Positions 8,003-17,053 of a stretch of DNA of 64,000 nt are shown in pieces. The position numbers and the translations under genes are program-made. This stretch comes from JAVBOO01 sp031550435 (lineage in GTDB: Bacteria; Bacillota; Clostridia; Lachnospirales; WRAX01), in assembly GCA_031550435.1 (NCBI GenBank), contig JAVBOO010000013.1, forward strand, positions 13,808 to 77,807, in the 5' to 3' direction. The first letter of the stretch is position 1; each line of letters opens with the position of its first letter. The notes under the pieces were generated by a model. It was not told where the DNA came from, did not search any database, and saw nothing but the letters and a program-made list of their open reading frames with translations.

Positions 8003-8045
8003 TAAACTGCGCAGTCGTTAAGCTGACTGCGCAGTTATGTTTATA
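8003..8045 (+). terminator. Intrinsic terminator
   Basis: A 12-bp perfect stem AACTGCGCAGTC/GACTGCGCAGTT with an 8-base loop, followed by ATGTTTAT. It follows the gate-domain gene by about 30 bases. Confidence 0.75.
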
Positions 8046-8115
8046 CTCGAGTAACTTTTGCATTGCTCGGTATCCACAATGCGGCATAGCGCCGCAATGG
8101 ATGCGATTGAACCGG

Positions 8116-8727
8116 TCAATATCTTCTGAACAATCCGACCACTACGCCTAAAATCGTCACTTCATTTACGATTATCGGCTGATATTTGCTGTTTTCCGGC
8201 TGAAGACGGATTTGGCTGCGCTCTTTATAGAACGTCTTGACCGTCGCGGAGTCGCCGATAAGCGCGACAACCATTTCCCCGTTTGTCGCAGTAGACTGCT
8301 TCTTGACAAGAACAAGATCTTTGTCCATAATTCCTTTATTGATCATACTGTCGCCGGAAACCCTCAGCATGTATGCTTCATGATTTCCGATATACTCAAC
8401 GGGAATAGGAAAATAACCGTCAACATCCTCAACGGCAAGTATCGGCTGACCTGCAGTAACCTTGCCGAGTATCGGAACATTCGAATAGTCGGTGACCGAA
8501 TAGTAAAAGTCATCCTCAAGGATTTCGATTGAACGGTTTTTGGTCTTTGATCGACGAATATACCCCTTGTTCTCGAGTGTTTCGAGGTGGGCGTGCGCAC
8601 TGGAAGTTGAGCTTAACCCGACAGCCTCGCATACCTCTCTCACAGACGGAGGGTAGCCCGTATTTTTTATGTGTTTCTTCAGAAACTCGTATACATTTTT
8701 TTGTTTACTGGTTAATTTTTGAGCCAA
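8116..8727 (-). CDS. lexA: LexA repressor
   Basis: Repressor of the SOS regulon that self-cleaves when stimulated by RecA. The 203-residue protein has a winged-helix DNA-binding domain (1-65; YPPSVREVCEAVGLSS is the recognition region) and an S24 peptidase domain. The cleavage site A92-G93 (VTAGQP), the nucleophile S127 (SGDSM) and the general base K164 (SATVKTF) are all present. The TTG start at 8727 lies five bases after AGGGGTG; the GTG inside that site is less likely. A LexA-type box overlaps the promoter region, so it should repress itself. It is divergent from the flavoprotein gene at 8819. Confidence 0.95.
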   Translation of the reverse strand: MAQKLTSKQKNVYEFLKKHIKNTGYPPSVREVCEAVGLSSTSSAHAHLETLENKGYIRRSKTKNRSIEILEDDFYYSVTDYSNVPILGKVTAGQPILAVEDVDGYFPIPVEYIGNHEAYMLRVSGDSMINKGIMDKDLVLVKKQSTATNGEMVVALIGDSATVKTFYKERSQIRLQPENSKYQPIIVNEVTILGVVVGLFRRY

Positions 8728-8740
8728 AGCTTTCACCCCT

Positions 8741-8752
8741 GAATAATTGTTC
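8741..8752. promoter_or_regulatory. LexA (SOS) box
   Basis: On the minus strand this reads GAACAATTATTC, one base from the Gram-positive consensus GAACNNNNGTTC. It lies just downstream of the predicted lexA transcription start and may also influence the divergent gene. Confidence 0.7.
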
Positions 8753-8765
8753 GGTGGTCAATTTT

Positions 8766-8794
8766 ATTCTACCTAAAAAATCAAACAAATGCAA
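8766..8794 (-). promoter_or_regulatory. lexA promoter
   Basis: On the minus strand TTGCAT (8794-8789) and TAGAAT (8771-8766) are 17 bases apart. The start point would fall near 8759, immediately before the LexA box. Confidence 0.65.
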
Positions 8795-8818
8795 GTAATT
8801 TGTAAAATCGGTGATAAT

Positions 8819-10063
8819 ATGAAAAACAAAGTTTCTATAATAGGCGGAGGAGCTTCGGGCGTGATGTCCGCCATCATTGCTGCAAGGGAAGGCTCCGACG
8901 TTACTTTATTCGAAAAAAACGACAGGATACTGAAAAAACTGCTGCGAACCGGGAACGGACGCTGTAATTTTTCGAACGTTTCCATAAAAGCAGACGACTA
9001 TGTAACATCAGGGCGCGACAAGCGCTGGCACAAGGCCGCTCTTGATATGTTCACACATGATGACACCGTCAAATTCTTTGAGAATATCGGTGTTTTGTGC
9101 TCAGTCGAAGAAGGCAGGTGCTACCCGAGAAGCGGTCAGGCTGCCGCAGTTGTCGATATGCTGAGATTCGAGCTCGTAAAGCAAAACGTTAACATTGTCA
9201 CGAACTGCCGTATCGATGCCGTAAAAAAAAGCTCGACAGGCTTCAAAATCATGACAGAAACAGGAGAAAAGCATTCCGGCTCGGTGATAGTTGCGACCGG
9301 AAGCCCCGCTTCGCTTCCCGGCGGCGAGTATACAAACTTCGGTTTTTTGAACGAGTTTAGACATACGGTAGTCCCATACTTTCCCGTTCTCGTCCAGCTT
9401 ACGGCGGAAAACGAATTTTTAAAAGCCCTGTCCGGCCAAAAAGCACACGCTAGACTGACGGCATACGATTCAAGAAATCACATGCTTTCGGAGAAAACGG
9501 GCGAATTGCTATTTACTGATTACGGCATATCGGGTATAGTTACTATGTCGCTTTCTGTCGCGGCAGCCGGCCTGAAAAGGTACAAAGTATCGGTAAACTT
9601 CGTTCCCGAATACAGCCCTTCCGAACTTTATGCCATGCTTGCCGCCCGCCGCAGCTCTTTGGGACACTTGTGCGCCGAGGACTTTCTGACAGGAATTATC
9701 TCAAAGCGTATCGCATCCGCGGTAATAAAAAAAAGCGGATCTGAAAAACTCACGACACCGGTTTCGGAACTTTCCGATACCCAAATCAAAGCAATCGCGG
9801 CTCATCTTTGCTCGTTCGAGCTAAATATTACAGGCACGAACGGCATCAAAAACGCCCAAGTCTGTACCGGAGGCATTTCAACCGACGAAGTCGATAAGAA
9901 CACGATGGAATCTAAGCTTTGTCCCGGATTATATTTTGCCGGCGAGGCTCTCGATATAGCGGGAGACTGCGGCGGCTATAACCTGCAATGGGCATGGTCG
10001 TCCGGGTTTGCAGCCGGAAAAAGCGCCGGAGGAAAACATGAAAACAACAATAAGAGTCAATAA
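8819..10063 (+). CDS. NAD(P)/FAD-dependent oxidoreductase, HI0933/BaiN-like
   Basis: A 414-residue flavoprotein. The N-terminal dinucleotide-binding motif GGGASGVMSA is followed by the glutamate that contacts ribose (TLFEKN), the family signature KKLLRTGNGRCNFSN, and near the C-terminus the second FAD motif GLYFAGEALDIAGDCGGYN. This is the HI0933/YhiN-like family, which includes the bile-acid enzyme BaiN; the substrate here is unknown. The ATG at 8819 is preceded by GGTGAT. Its last 26 bases overlap the next gene, another flavoprotein, so both are probably translated from one mRNA. Confidence 0.88.
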   Translation: MKNKVSIIGGGASGVMSAIIAAREGSDVTLFEKNDRILKKLLRTGNGRCNFSNVSIKADDYVTSGRDKRWHKAALDMFTHDDTVKFFENIGVLCSVEEGRCYPRSGQAAAVVDMLRFELVKQNVNIVTNCRIDAVKKSSTGFKIMTETGEKHSGSVIVATGSPASLPGGEYTNFGFLNEFRHTVVPYFPVLVQLTAENEFLKALSGQKAHARLTAYDSRNHMLSEKTGELLFTDYGISGIVTMSLSVAAAGLKRYKVSVNFVPEYSPSELYAMLAARRSSLGHLCAEDFLTGIISKRIASAVIKKSGSEKLTTPVSELSDTQIKAIAAHLCSFELNITGTNGIKNAQVCTGGISTDEVDKNTMESKLCPGLYFAGEALDIAGDCGGYNLQWAWSSGFAAGKSAGGKHENNNKSQ

Positions 10064-11711
10064 TATAAAGCTACCAGCCGAAGGTTTCGGATTGGCGGAT
10101 GTAAAAAGCAAGGTATCAAAGCTTATCAAGCTTGAAGAAAACAAGCTGTACAAATTCGAAATTGTTAAAAAAGCCGTCGATGCAAGAAACAAACAGCATA
10201 TTTTTTACGTTTGCACTATTGAGACGGACATCGACGTTCCCGCCGAAAAACTCAGGAAAATACTCGCAGTCGGTCAAGCCGAGCAGGTCAAAAAGCAGGA
10301 ATACGTCAACGAGCACAGACTCGCCATGCTTGACGGCGATATGGTTTTTGCGGCTACGGGAGAACCTGTGCCCGGATACAGTTCCGGCTTTCGTCCGGTT
10401 GTTGTCGGGTTTGGGCCTGCCGGTATTTTTGCCGCGCTGATACTTGCCGAGTCCGGTCTGCGCCCCATAATCATCGAAAGGGGAAAACCGGCTGAAGAGC
10501 GAATCCGAGACATAAAAGAGTATTTGGATGGCGGCGCTCTTGATACGGAAAGCAACGTGCTTTTCGGAGAAGGCGGCGCCGGGGCGTTTTCAGACGGAAA
10601 GCTTACCACGGGAACAAAAGATAGGCGCATTGCTAAAGTTATGCAAGAGCTGTCAAACGCCGGAGCGGATAAAGAGAGCATGAGCCTTTCTAAGCCGCAC
10701 ATCGGTACAGACAAGCTTGTACCCATAATTCAATGCCTTAGAGGCAAGATACAGAGTTTGGGTGGCGAATTCAGGTTCGGAACAAGGTTCACCGGGTTTA
10801 AGACCGAAAACAGCGCAATCACCGCGATAACAGCCGAAAAGGACGGCAAGCCGTTTGAAATAGATACAACCCGCGTTATTTTGGCCATAGGGCACAGCGC
10901 GAGGGATACGTTTAAAATGCTTTGCAACAATGGAGTTAAACTGGAACAAAAACCGTTTTCCGTCGGCGTTCGCATAGAGCATAGGCGTGAAGCGATAAAC
11001 CGCTCGCAATACGGAGAGTTTCACAAACATCTGCCCGCCGCGGATTACAAACTCAACATGTGTACAGACGACGGGAGAGGTGTCTATACATTTTGCATGT
11101 GCCCGGGCGGCCTTGTTATACCGTCCGTCAACGAGCCAGAAACGCTTTGCATAAACGGAATGAGCAATCACGCGAGAGACAATGAAAATTCGAACGCCGC
11201 CCTGCTTGTGTCGGTCGAACCCAAAGATTACTGCAAAACTCCCGAAGACTTTGCCGACCCCCTTTTCGGTATAGAGTTCCAGCGCCGAATTGAAAAAGCG
11301 GCGTATAAAGAGGGCGGTGAAAACGGCTGCGCGCCGGTAACGCTTGTCGGAGATTTTTTGAATTCGGCTGCAAGCGAAAAAATCGGCTCGGTAACTCCGA
11401 GCTTTAAACCCGGTTACAAACCGGGCGATATCTCAAAGTGTTTTGACAACTTTATTATCGAAGCTTTAAAAGCCGGGATTGTCGAGTTGGATAAAAAACT
11501 GGAAGGCTTCGCCGCGCATGATGCGGTTTTAATCGCCGCTGAGACAAGAAGCTCCTCCCCCGTCAGAATATCGCGCGATGAACACTATAACAGCTCCGTA
11601 ACAGGCCTATACCCCGCCGGAGAAGGCTCCGGATACGCAGGAGGCATTGTTTCCTCGGCTGTTGATGGGATAAAAGCCGCAGAAATGCTATGCAGAAGTT
11701 TGTCAAAATAA
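10038..11711 (+). CDS. FAD-dependent dehydrogenase (uncharacterised, COG2509-like)
   Basis: A 557-residue protein. Residues 1-100 form a basic N-terminal domain; then VVGFGPAGIFAALILAESG (about 120-140) is the FAD-binding fold, followed by RGKPAEERIRDI, NVLFGEGGAGAFSDGKLTT and a C-terminal GLYPAGEGSGYAGGI motif. This is the pattern of the large, poorly understood NAD(FAD)-utilising dehydrogenase family common in Clostridia and Bacteroidota. The ATG at 10038 follows GGAGGAAAAC and lies within the end of the preceding flavoprotein gene. The two may act on related substrates, but nothing in the sequence identifies them. Confidence 0.85.
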   Translation: MKTTIRVNNIKLPAEGFGLADVKSKVSKLIKLEENKLYKFEIVKKAVDARNKQHIFYVCTIETDIDVPAEKLRKILAVGQAEQVKKQEYVNEHRLAMLDGDMVFAATGEPVPGYSSGFRPVVVGFGPAGIFAALILAESGLRPIIIERGKPAEERIRDIKEYLDGGALDTESNVLFGEGGAGAFSDGKLTTGTKDRRIAKVMQELSNAGADKESMSLSKPHIGTDKLVPIIQCLRGKIQSLGGEFRFGTRFTGFKTENSAITAITAEKDGKPFEIDTTRVILAIGHSARDTFKMLCNNGVKLEQKPFSVGVRIEHRREAINRSQYGEFHKHLPAADYKLNMCTDDGRGVYTFCMCPGGLVIPSVNEPETLCINGMSNHARDNENSNAALLVSVEPKDYCKTPEDFADPLFGIEFQRRIEKAAYKEGGENGCAPVTLVGDFLNSAASEKIGSVTPSFKPGYKPGDISKCFDNFIIEALKAGIVELDKKLEGFAAHDAVLIAAETRSSSPVRISRDEHYNSSVTGLYPAGEGSGYAGGIVSSAVDGIKAAEMLCRSLSK

Positions 11712-11725
11712 ACATAGGAGGCCGT

Positions 11726-13168
11726 ATGAAAAAACGTATTGCAGTATTCTTTATTTCTATCATTATTATTACCGTCTTATTTATAACGTTTAATGGCGGA
11801 ACGGAAAACCCCTTTTCTTTCGAATCGGAAAACCATGTTTTAGACAACAACAGCCCCAAACCAACCGGAAACCACGGACTCAATTCGGACATTTTAGTCA
11901 TTTATACCCCGAACCCCGCATTTGCCGGAGTTATGCACTCGTTTATCGATACATTTAACCCGGATCCGGAACCCGAGACCTCGACAGATCCCGAAAGCGA
12001 GGGTGAGCTTACTTCAAAACCCGAGCACACCGAAGCTGTGAAACAAACCCTGACGCTCCCGCAAGCTATAACGCTTTCCCCGATATCGGCAAAACTCGCT
12101 ATAGGTTCGGAGTTTGACATAAAGTACAGTATCGAACCGACCGGCGCCGTGCCGGATGTCACCGTAAGCTGCAGTGATGAATCTGTAGCTTCAGTGAACG
12201 GAAAACGCGTTAAAATTGTCGGCTCGGGAACCGCAAAAATCACCGTTACAACGGCAAACGGTTTATCGGCTTCCTGCACATTAACTGTCGGCAGCTTCTC
12301 TTCCATCACATCAATTGCCTTCCCCTATTCCGAACTGCAATTGAATGTCGGTGAAAGCAAAATTGTTCTGCCCTTAATCTTGCCGGAAAACGCAGCCGAG
12401 AAAAATATTAAATTCTCGATACCGGATTCCAGCATAATAAGTATCGGCTCCGACGGAGCCATTACAGCTTTGAAAATAGGCCGCACAACAATTACCGCAA
12501 CTACAGATAACGGCCTGTCGTCCCAAATGACTGTTCTTGTAACGACAGACGTAAAACGAATAGAAATAACTTTGAGTAACGATACAGTCGCCGTAGGAGA
12601 TACAGTTACCGCAAAGGTTGATATTTTTCCCGAAGGGCTTTCTGACAGGAGCTATACTCTTTCAGCAGACAGCGAAGACGTAGTAATTTCCGGCAATCAC
12701 ATTACCTGCGGAAAAGCCGGAACATTTACCATAACCGCATCAAGCCCCGGCGCCGCAGACGTTACTGCCGTTTTGCACGTCGTAGACCCGGAGTCTCTCA
12801 AGGACGAGGTTATAAGGCTTACAAATGCCGAACGCTTGAAGCTTGGCTTACAGACGCTGGAAAAAGCTTCGTCCGGCGTTGTCTCGGCAACTTCTGCCCG
12901 CGCGCAGGAAATAACCCAAAAGTACTCACATATCCGCCCTAACGGAACAAAGTGGCACACCATAACAGAGGAATACGGGATTACAGACAGAATAGTCGGC
13001 GAAAATCTGGCCTGCGGTCAAAAGACCGCAGCAGAGGTCGTCTCGGCCTGGATGAAGTCCTCGTCACACAGAGAAAACATGGTTAACCCCGATTTTACTC
13101 ACTTAGCCGTCGGACTAAGAATTGTGGACGGCGTATTCTACTGGTCCCAAATGTTTGTAGGCAATTAG
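11726..13168 (+). CDS. Secreted or membrane-anchored protein with Big_2 repeats and a C-terminal CAP/SCP domain
   Basis: A 480-residue extracellular protein. An N-terminal hydrophobic segment (about 4-22) acts as signal or anchor. A Pro/Glu/Thr-rich linker (about 70-105) precedes three bacterial Ig-like domains with typical motifs such as IGSGTAKITVTTANG-like strands, LKIGRTTITATTDNG and CGKAGTFTITASS. The last 115 residues are a YkwD-type CAP domain: TNAERLKLGLQTLE, the conserved histidine in KYSHIRPNG, the acidic GENLACG, and SSSHRENMVNPDFTHL. The ATG at 11726 follows TAGGAGG and lies 14 bases after the flavoprotein gene. CAP proteins of this kind occur on clostridial cells and spores; the activity is unknown. 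Confidence 0.88.
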   Translation: MKKRIAVFFISIIIITVLFITFNGGTENPFSFESENHVLDNNSPKPTGNHGLNSDILVIYTPNPAFAGVMHSFIDTFNPDPEPETSTDPESEGELTSKPEHTEAVKQTLTLPQAITLSPISAKLAIGSEFDIKYSIEPTGAVPDVTVSCSDESVASVNGKRVKIVGSGTAKITVTTANGLSASCTLTVGSFSSITSIAFPYSELQLNVGESKIVLPLILPENAAEKNIKFSIPDSSIISIGSDGAITALKIGRTTITATTDNGLSSQMTVLVTTDVKRIEITLSNDTVAVGDTVTAKVDIFPEGLSDRSYTLSADSEDVVISGNHITCGKAGTFTITASSPGAADVTAVLHVVDPESLKDEVIRLTNAERLKLGLQTLEKASSGVVSATSARAQEITQKYSHIRPNGTKWHTITEEYGITDRIVGENLACGQKTAAEVVSAWMKSSSHRENMVNPDFTHLAVGLRIVDGVFYWSQMFVGN

Positions 13169-13170
13169 GT

Positions 13171-13440
13171 AAGTGCCGATTTAATCGAACGGTTGCGCCC
13201 GCAAGGGACAATCGCAAGCATCCCGCTCCGCACAAAGGCCGTATAACGGCCACTTGGAACGCGGATTATTGCCGCGGAGGTTAAATACCGCATAAAATAC
13301 TTACCGGTACTCATGCCGAGTGGACGCGCTTGTGCGCCTTGTGAGGGGACACTAAAACATAACGCGGATTTCGTTGTATTTTAGTGCAGATGTATTAATC
13401 AGCCGTGTACCCGTCCAAAGTGATTTAATCGTGGTTACTT
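13171..13440 (+). repeat. Dispersed repeat C, interrupted by a repeat A
   Basis: The left part starts AAGTGCCGATTTAATCG and runs through GGCCGTATAACGGCC to CGCGGATTA; the right part starts TTAATCAGCCGTG and ends ATTTAATCGTGGTTACTT. The uninterrupted copy at 54.45 kb reads straight across this junction (CGCGGATTAAATCAGCCG). The intervening 126 bases are repeat A. Confidence 0.85.
13269..13394 (+). repeat. Repeat A nested inside repeat C, with TTA target duplication
   Basis: The insert begins TTGCCGCGGAGGTTAAATAC and ends GCAGATGTA. TTA flanks it on both sides (13266-13268 and 13395-13397) while the host site in the intact C copy has a single TTA. The hairpin arm CACTAAAA pairs with TTTTAGTG, changed in both arms relative to other A copies. 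Confidence 0.85.
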
Positions 13441-13507
13441 AGAGTGACGCAAGACCCGAACTTTTATTTTTTTATGCCTCTGCCCTTAAAGTCGTTCTAC
13501 ACATTTG

Positions 13508-13540
13508 CGCCGACAGCTCTTATGCTGACGGCGTTTTTTT
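13508..13540 (+). terminator. Intrinsic terminator
   Basis: A 10-bp stem CGCCGACAGC/GCTGACGGCG with one A-A mismatch, a 6-base loop and seven T. It lies after the repeat cluster following the CAP-domain gene and before flagellar cassette 1. Confidence 0.85.
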
Positions 13541-13638
13541 CTACCTGACTGTTTGCGCCTTCTGAATAATTCCCAATAACAAGGAAATATTACTGAGTAA
13601 GCTGATTAAGCCACTATTAAAGTACAAAACCGCGGTGA

Positions 13639-13752
13639 TTATTGAAGCGACAATAAAACCATTCGCTAAACTTGTCGCCTCAATCCCCCTTAGGCCTGCG
13701 GTACCGGCAAAAGGGGGGGATTAAACCGCATGGTTTTATCGGGGGATCAATA
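13639..13752 (+). repeat. Dispersed repeat B, full copy abutting a flagellar gene
   Basis: Starts TTATTGAAGCGACAATAAAA and ends GGGGGATCAATA. The next gene starts (TTG) two bases after its end, so the terminal GGGGGAT of the repeat sits at ribosome binding site distance. Confidence 0.85.
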
Positions 13753-13753
13753 G

Positions 13754-16747
13754 TTGAATATAAGCATAAACAATTCCCACGTAAATCATGACCGCCAAAA
13801 TTTTGCCAAGCCCTCCGCTTTGTTCAAGCCGGGTGATACTTTCAGCGCAAAAATCGTTAATGGCGAACCAAACTCCTTTCTTATGCAAACGGCTAACGGA
13901 TATGTTTTTGAGCTTAACTCCAAGGATCTAAACGGCACAGTCGGAGAGAGCTTTAACTTTCGCGTACTCGGCAGCTCCAAAAACGGAATGAGCATAGAGC
14001 TGATAAAAACGCAGACAGAGGCCGGTAAGCTTGCCGCTTTAAAAGAAGAAAGCGACATTATGATTAAACTGATGAAAGAACAGGGCTTCGCCGAGGATAT
14101 AAACATACTCGACAGGGCCGATAACGAGAAAAAAGCAGCGGAAGAACAACGGCAGAGAGATGCCGCCGCCAAACTTAGCAAGGATCTGAGTGAGCTTCCC
14201 GAAAATGAGGCCGCAAAGATAATAAAAGAACTCGTTTCAAGCGGTCTCTCTCCCGAAAAAATTACAGCCGAAATGCTTTTGGCCGCGGCGGGCAAAACCG
14301 AAAAACAACCAAAACCCGCCAAACCTTCCGACATGCAGACCGCGTTGTCAATGCTGAACGATATAGACGAGCTTGACGACCCCGCAATCGTGCGAACATT
14401 AAAGTATTCGGTTGAGCTTACGCTCGGCAGCATATACAAGGCAAAATTCTCGGGCGGCAAGAATACCGGCGGCGAAATAAGCGATTCAAAACTCGAAGAC
14501 CTTGCTCCTCATATCGAAAGGCTGCTTGAAGAAAACGGTGTGCCGCCCGATGATAACAATATAGAGGCAGCAAAATTTCTTGTTAAGCATTCCGTTGAAC
14601 TTAACGGCGAAAACATCTCGCGCTACTGTTTTCTCAAGCGTCTGAGCGAAAACATAAGCCCCGGTAGACTTTTGTCTCTCGCAAACGAAAACAAAACCGG
14701 CAGGAGCATTATTGAAGTGCCTCTGTTTCAAGCATCAAAAGATGTCGAACGTATAAAATCCGAATATGAGCGCCTTATACAAGACGTGAGGCTGATAAAA
14801 CCCGAAAAAATCGACCTGCTTGTTAAGAACAGTGTAGCTGTAACCTTGGGCGCGCTAATCTCCGACCGGCATAAAACCCACACCGGCGAAGAGCAAAACT
14901 CCGCTGAGCAGAAACGCATTTTTGCGGAAATCGCTTTAAAGCTTACATCTGAAGCAGGAACGAGGCTTGCGGAAAAAAACATACGAATAGAAACACTCCC
15001 TCTTAAAAAGGCGCTTGAAGAAATCAACCGTATCGAGTACTCCAAATACGCCGCGGCACTTAAAGCCTTTGATGCGCAACCAAACGATGAAAGCCTCAGA
15101 AAAACAGGAAAAGCCGTTGCAGGCATACATGAACTGAAAAAACTCAGCTCACTCGATTTTGTTGCTCTTTTCAAATCAAACCGCCCGATTAGCGTTAACA
15201 ATGCGCTCCGTTATTGTAATAAAGCCGATATTGCCGCCGTTTATGAAGAGTCATCCACACCCATACTTCAAAAATACGGTGACAGTTTTTCAAAAATAAA
15301 ACACCGGTTCGGAGGGCTTTTGGAGCGTCTCTGTATAGAACCCGGCGAAAACAACATAAAGGCCGCCCAAGCTTTATCTGCTTCAAAAACCGATGTAACA
15401 GCCGAAAGCGTTATGAAGGCTTCGATAATGATCTCGAAACTGCAAAGAATAACCCAAAGTCTTACGCCGGCGATTGTCTCCTCAATGGTTAAAGAAGGGC
15501 TCAACCCTCTCGAAATGCACATAGACGAAATGCAGGCATATACCGACGCTTTCGAAGAGGCATACGGGAAGACAACTGCCGAAACGGTTGAAGAAAGACT
15601 GTATAAAGCCATGAAAAACCCCGGGCTTAGCCAAACAGAAAAAGACGGGATGAAAGCCGTTTTTAAGTCACTTTCATACGTTTTGAAAAACAACTGCGCG
15701 GCAATTGGCGCGGTTATAGCCTCAGGCGCAAGCTTGAAACTTTCAAACTTTATGTCCGCTCTCGAAAACGTAAGACGCTCGGGAAGCGTTCATTTTGATA
15801 TAACTGACGACTATGAAGGCATTGAATATAAAAGCGGTATACGCATGAAAATTGAAAAAATGTACGCGGAACTGTCCGGTAAAACCTCAAATTCAGAGCT
15901 TGATATCGCTGAAACCCTCAAAGAAAACAAGCTCGGCAAAACCGTGTTTAATCTGCAAAAGATCCTGACTGCCGATGAGAATAATTTCCCTGTTTTAAAG
16001 CTTGAGCACAGACTTGCGATGCTTCGGGATTTTGCGGAGAATATCGAAGGAGAAGACATACTTTCTTATTTGAGAAAAAATGACGATGCGGATTTTTCTT
16101 GTAACTTAAAAACCGAAGCACCGGAAAAGAACATAAAACCTCAAGACGCCTCAATCTATAAAGCCATCTCCGAACAGGCGCTTTTATGGGCGGGAAAAAA
16201 CAGGATACCAAAAAACCCAAAAAATTTGCGGACGATACAGGCATTGCTTGCAAACGAATTTTACAAAGCAAAGGCTGTAAACGCTTTACCGAATAATCAA
16301 AAAAGCAAAATCGCAGATCTGCTGCGGGAAGAAGGGGTGTTTGCGGATGTCGGGGTGCAGCTTCGTGAAATGCTCGAAGACAGTCAAGGCAGTACGGCAG
16401 CAGAAGAGGCACTGACGTCCGTGAATCTCCTCAAAGCCGCAGGCGAATTGTCTTCAGGGCTTTACGAGCAAGACGGCAGACTTTCGGGGCTTAACATGTA
16501 TATAGTCAATAACAGCTTCTCGTCAAAAGACAGTACAACATATTTCATCTCACTTGATACAGGCGGAGCAAAGACAGAATTAACGCTCGCATTTGCGGTA
16601 AACAGCCTAAATGTGGAGTTTTTCGGAGAAATGCCCCGCGAAAACACTCTGGCTGAAATCAAAAGCCTGGCCCGGAGCAACGGAATAGAGAATATCAATT
16701 TTACAATCGCGGCAAAAAAGCCTGAAGACAATAAGAGGTTTATATGA
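13754..16747 (+). CDS. DUF6240/FliK-like flagellar-locus protein, cassette 1
   Basis: A 997-residue hydrophilic, mostly helical protein without signal peptide. An N-terminal beta-rich domain (about 20-90: FKPGDTFSAKIV, GYVFELNS, ESFNFRVLG) is followed by a long helical body with recurring units such as LTLGSIYKAKF and NPLEMHIDEMQAY, then CAAIGAVIASGASLKLSNF, a pattern I associate with DUF6240. The C-terminal about 90 residues (YFISLDTGGAKTELTLAF, NVEFFGE, LARSNGIENINFTI) resemble the FliK hook-length-control fold. The TTG start uses GGGGGAT at the end of repeat B as ribosome binding site; the paralogue at 54688 has an equivalent N-terminus, which supports this start. The last codons overlap a microprotein gene. 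Likely flagellar assembly role; exact function unknown. Confidence 0.65.
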   Translation: MNISINNSHVNHDRQNFAKPSALFKPGDTFSAKIVNGEPNSFLMQTANGYVFELNSKDLNGTVGESFNFRVLGSSKNGMSIELIKTQTEAGKLAALKEESDIMIKLMKEQGFAEDINILDRADNEKKAAEEQRQRDAAAKLSKDLSELPENEAAKIIKELVSSGLSPEKITAEMLLAAAGKTEKQPKPAKPSDMQTALSMLNDIDELDDPAIVRTLKYSVELTLGSIYKAKFSGGKNTGGEISDSKLEDLAPHIERLLEENGVPPDDNNIEAAKFLVKHSVELNGENISRYCFLKRLSENISPGRLLSLANENKTGRSIIEVPLFQASKDVERIKSEYERLIQDVRLIKPEKIDLLVKNSVAVTLGALISDRHKTHTGEEQNSAEQKRIFAEIALKLTSEAGTRLAEKNIRIETLPLKKALEEINRIEYSKYAAALKAFDAQPNDESLRKTGKAVAGIHELKKLSSLDFVALFKSNRPISVNNALRYCNKADIAAVYEESSTPILQKYGDSFSKIKHRFGGLLERLCIEPGENNIKAAQALSASKTDVTAESVMKASIMISKLQRITQSLTPAIVSSMVKEGLNPLEMHIDEMQAYTDAFEEAYGKTTAETVEERLYKAMKNPGLSQTEKDGMKAVFKSLSYVLKNNCAAIGAVIASGASLKLSNFMSALENVRRSGSVHFDITDDYEGIEYKSGIRMKIEKMYAELSGKTSNSELDIAETLKENKLGKTVFNLQKILTADENNFPVLKLEHRLAMLRDFAENIEGEDILSYLRKNDDADFSCNLKTEAPEKNIKPQDASIYKAISEQALLWAGKNRIPKNPKNLRTIQALLANEFYKAKAVNALPNNQKSKIADLLREEGVFADVGVQLREMLEDSQGSTAAEEALTSVNLLKAAGELSSGLYEQDGRLSGLNMYIVNNSFSSKDSTTYFISLDTGGAKTELTLAFAVNSLNVEFFGEMPRENTLAEIKSLARSNGIENINFTIAAKKPEDNKRFI

Positions 16748-16839
16748 GCAAAAAAAACGAATTGCCGGATACTCACAAAACTATAATTTCAGAGCTGATA
16801 AAGATTCTGACGCGTACCGGCCCTCAAAAGCGTTCATAG
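16744..16839 (+). CDS. 31-residue microprotein between the DUF6240-like gene and flagellin
   Basis: MSKKNELPDTH is followed by a short amphipathic helix, IISELIKILTR, and a basic end (GPQKRS). The ATG overlaps the stop of the large gene (ATGA), so translation is probably coupled. A counterpart of 45 residues occupies the same position in cassette 2, with a similar hydrophilic start and one helix. Repeat A lies five bases after the stop, so the native 3' end may have been altered by that insertion. No known family. Confidence 0.55.
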   Translation: MSKKNELPDTHKTIISELIKILTRTGPQKRS

Positions 16840-16843
16840 AGCT

Positions 16844-16984
16844 ATTACCGCGGTATTACCGCGGAAGTTAAATACCGCATAAAATACCTACGCGGTTACT
16901 CGTGCCGAGCAGACGCGTTTCTGCGTCTTAGCGAGGGAACAACAAAATATAGCGTTTTCCTATATTTTGTTGCCGAAGTAATAT
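16844..16984 (+). repeat. Repeat A, full copy with a duplicated left tip
   Basis: The full unit (16854-16984) starts TATTACCGCGGAAGTTAAAT and ends GCCGAAGTAATAT. The first ten bases, ATTACCGCGG, occur once more immediately before it at 16844-16853. It separates the microprotein from the flagellin gene in cassette 1; in cassette 2 those genes overlap. Confidence 0.85.
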
Positions 16985-17053
16985 CAAGAAACAAGTGCAT
17001 TTTAGCCCATTTAAATCGAATTCATTATAGCAGCACATAAGGCGGGATGAAAT

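Noticed and set aside
10653..11171. Minus-strand frame of 172 codons opposite the second flavoprotein
   Set aside because: Antisense shadow of a strongly supported gene, with no start signals.
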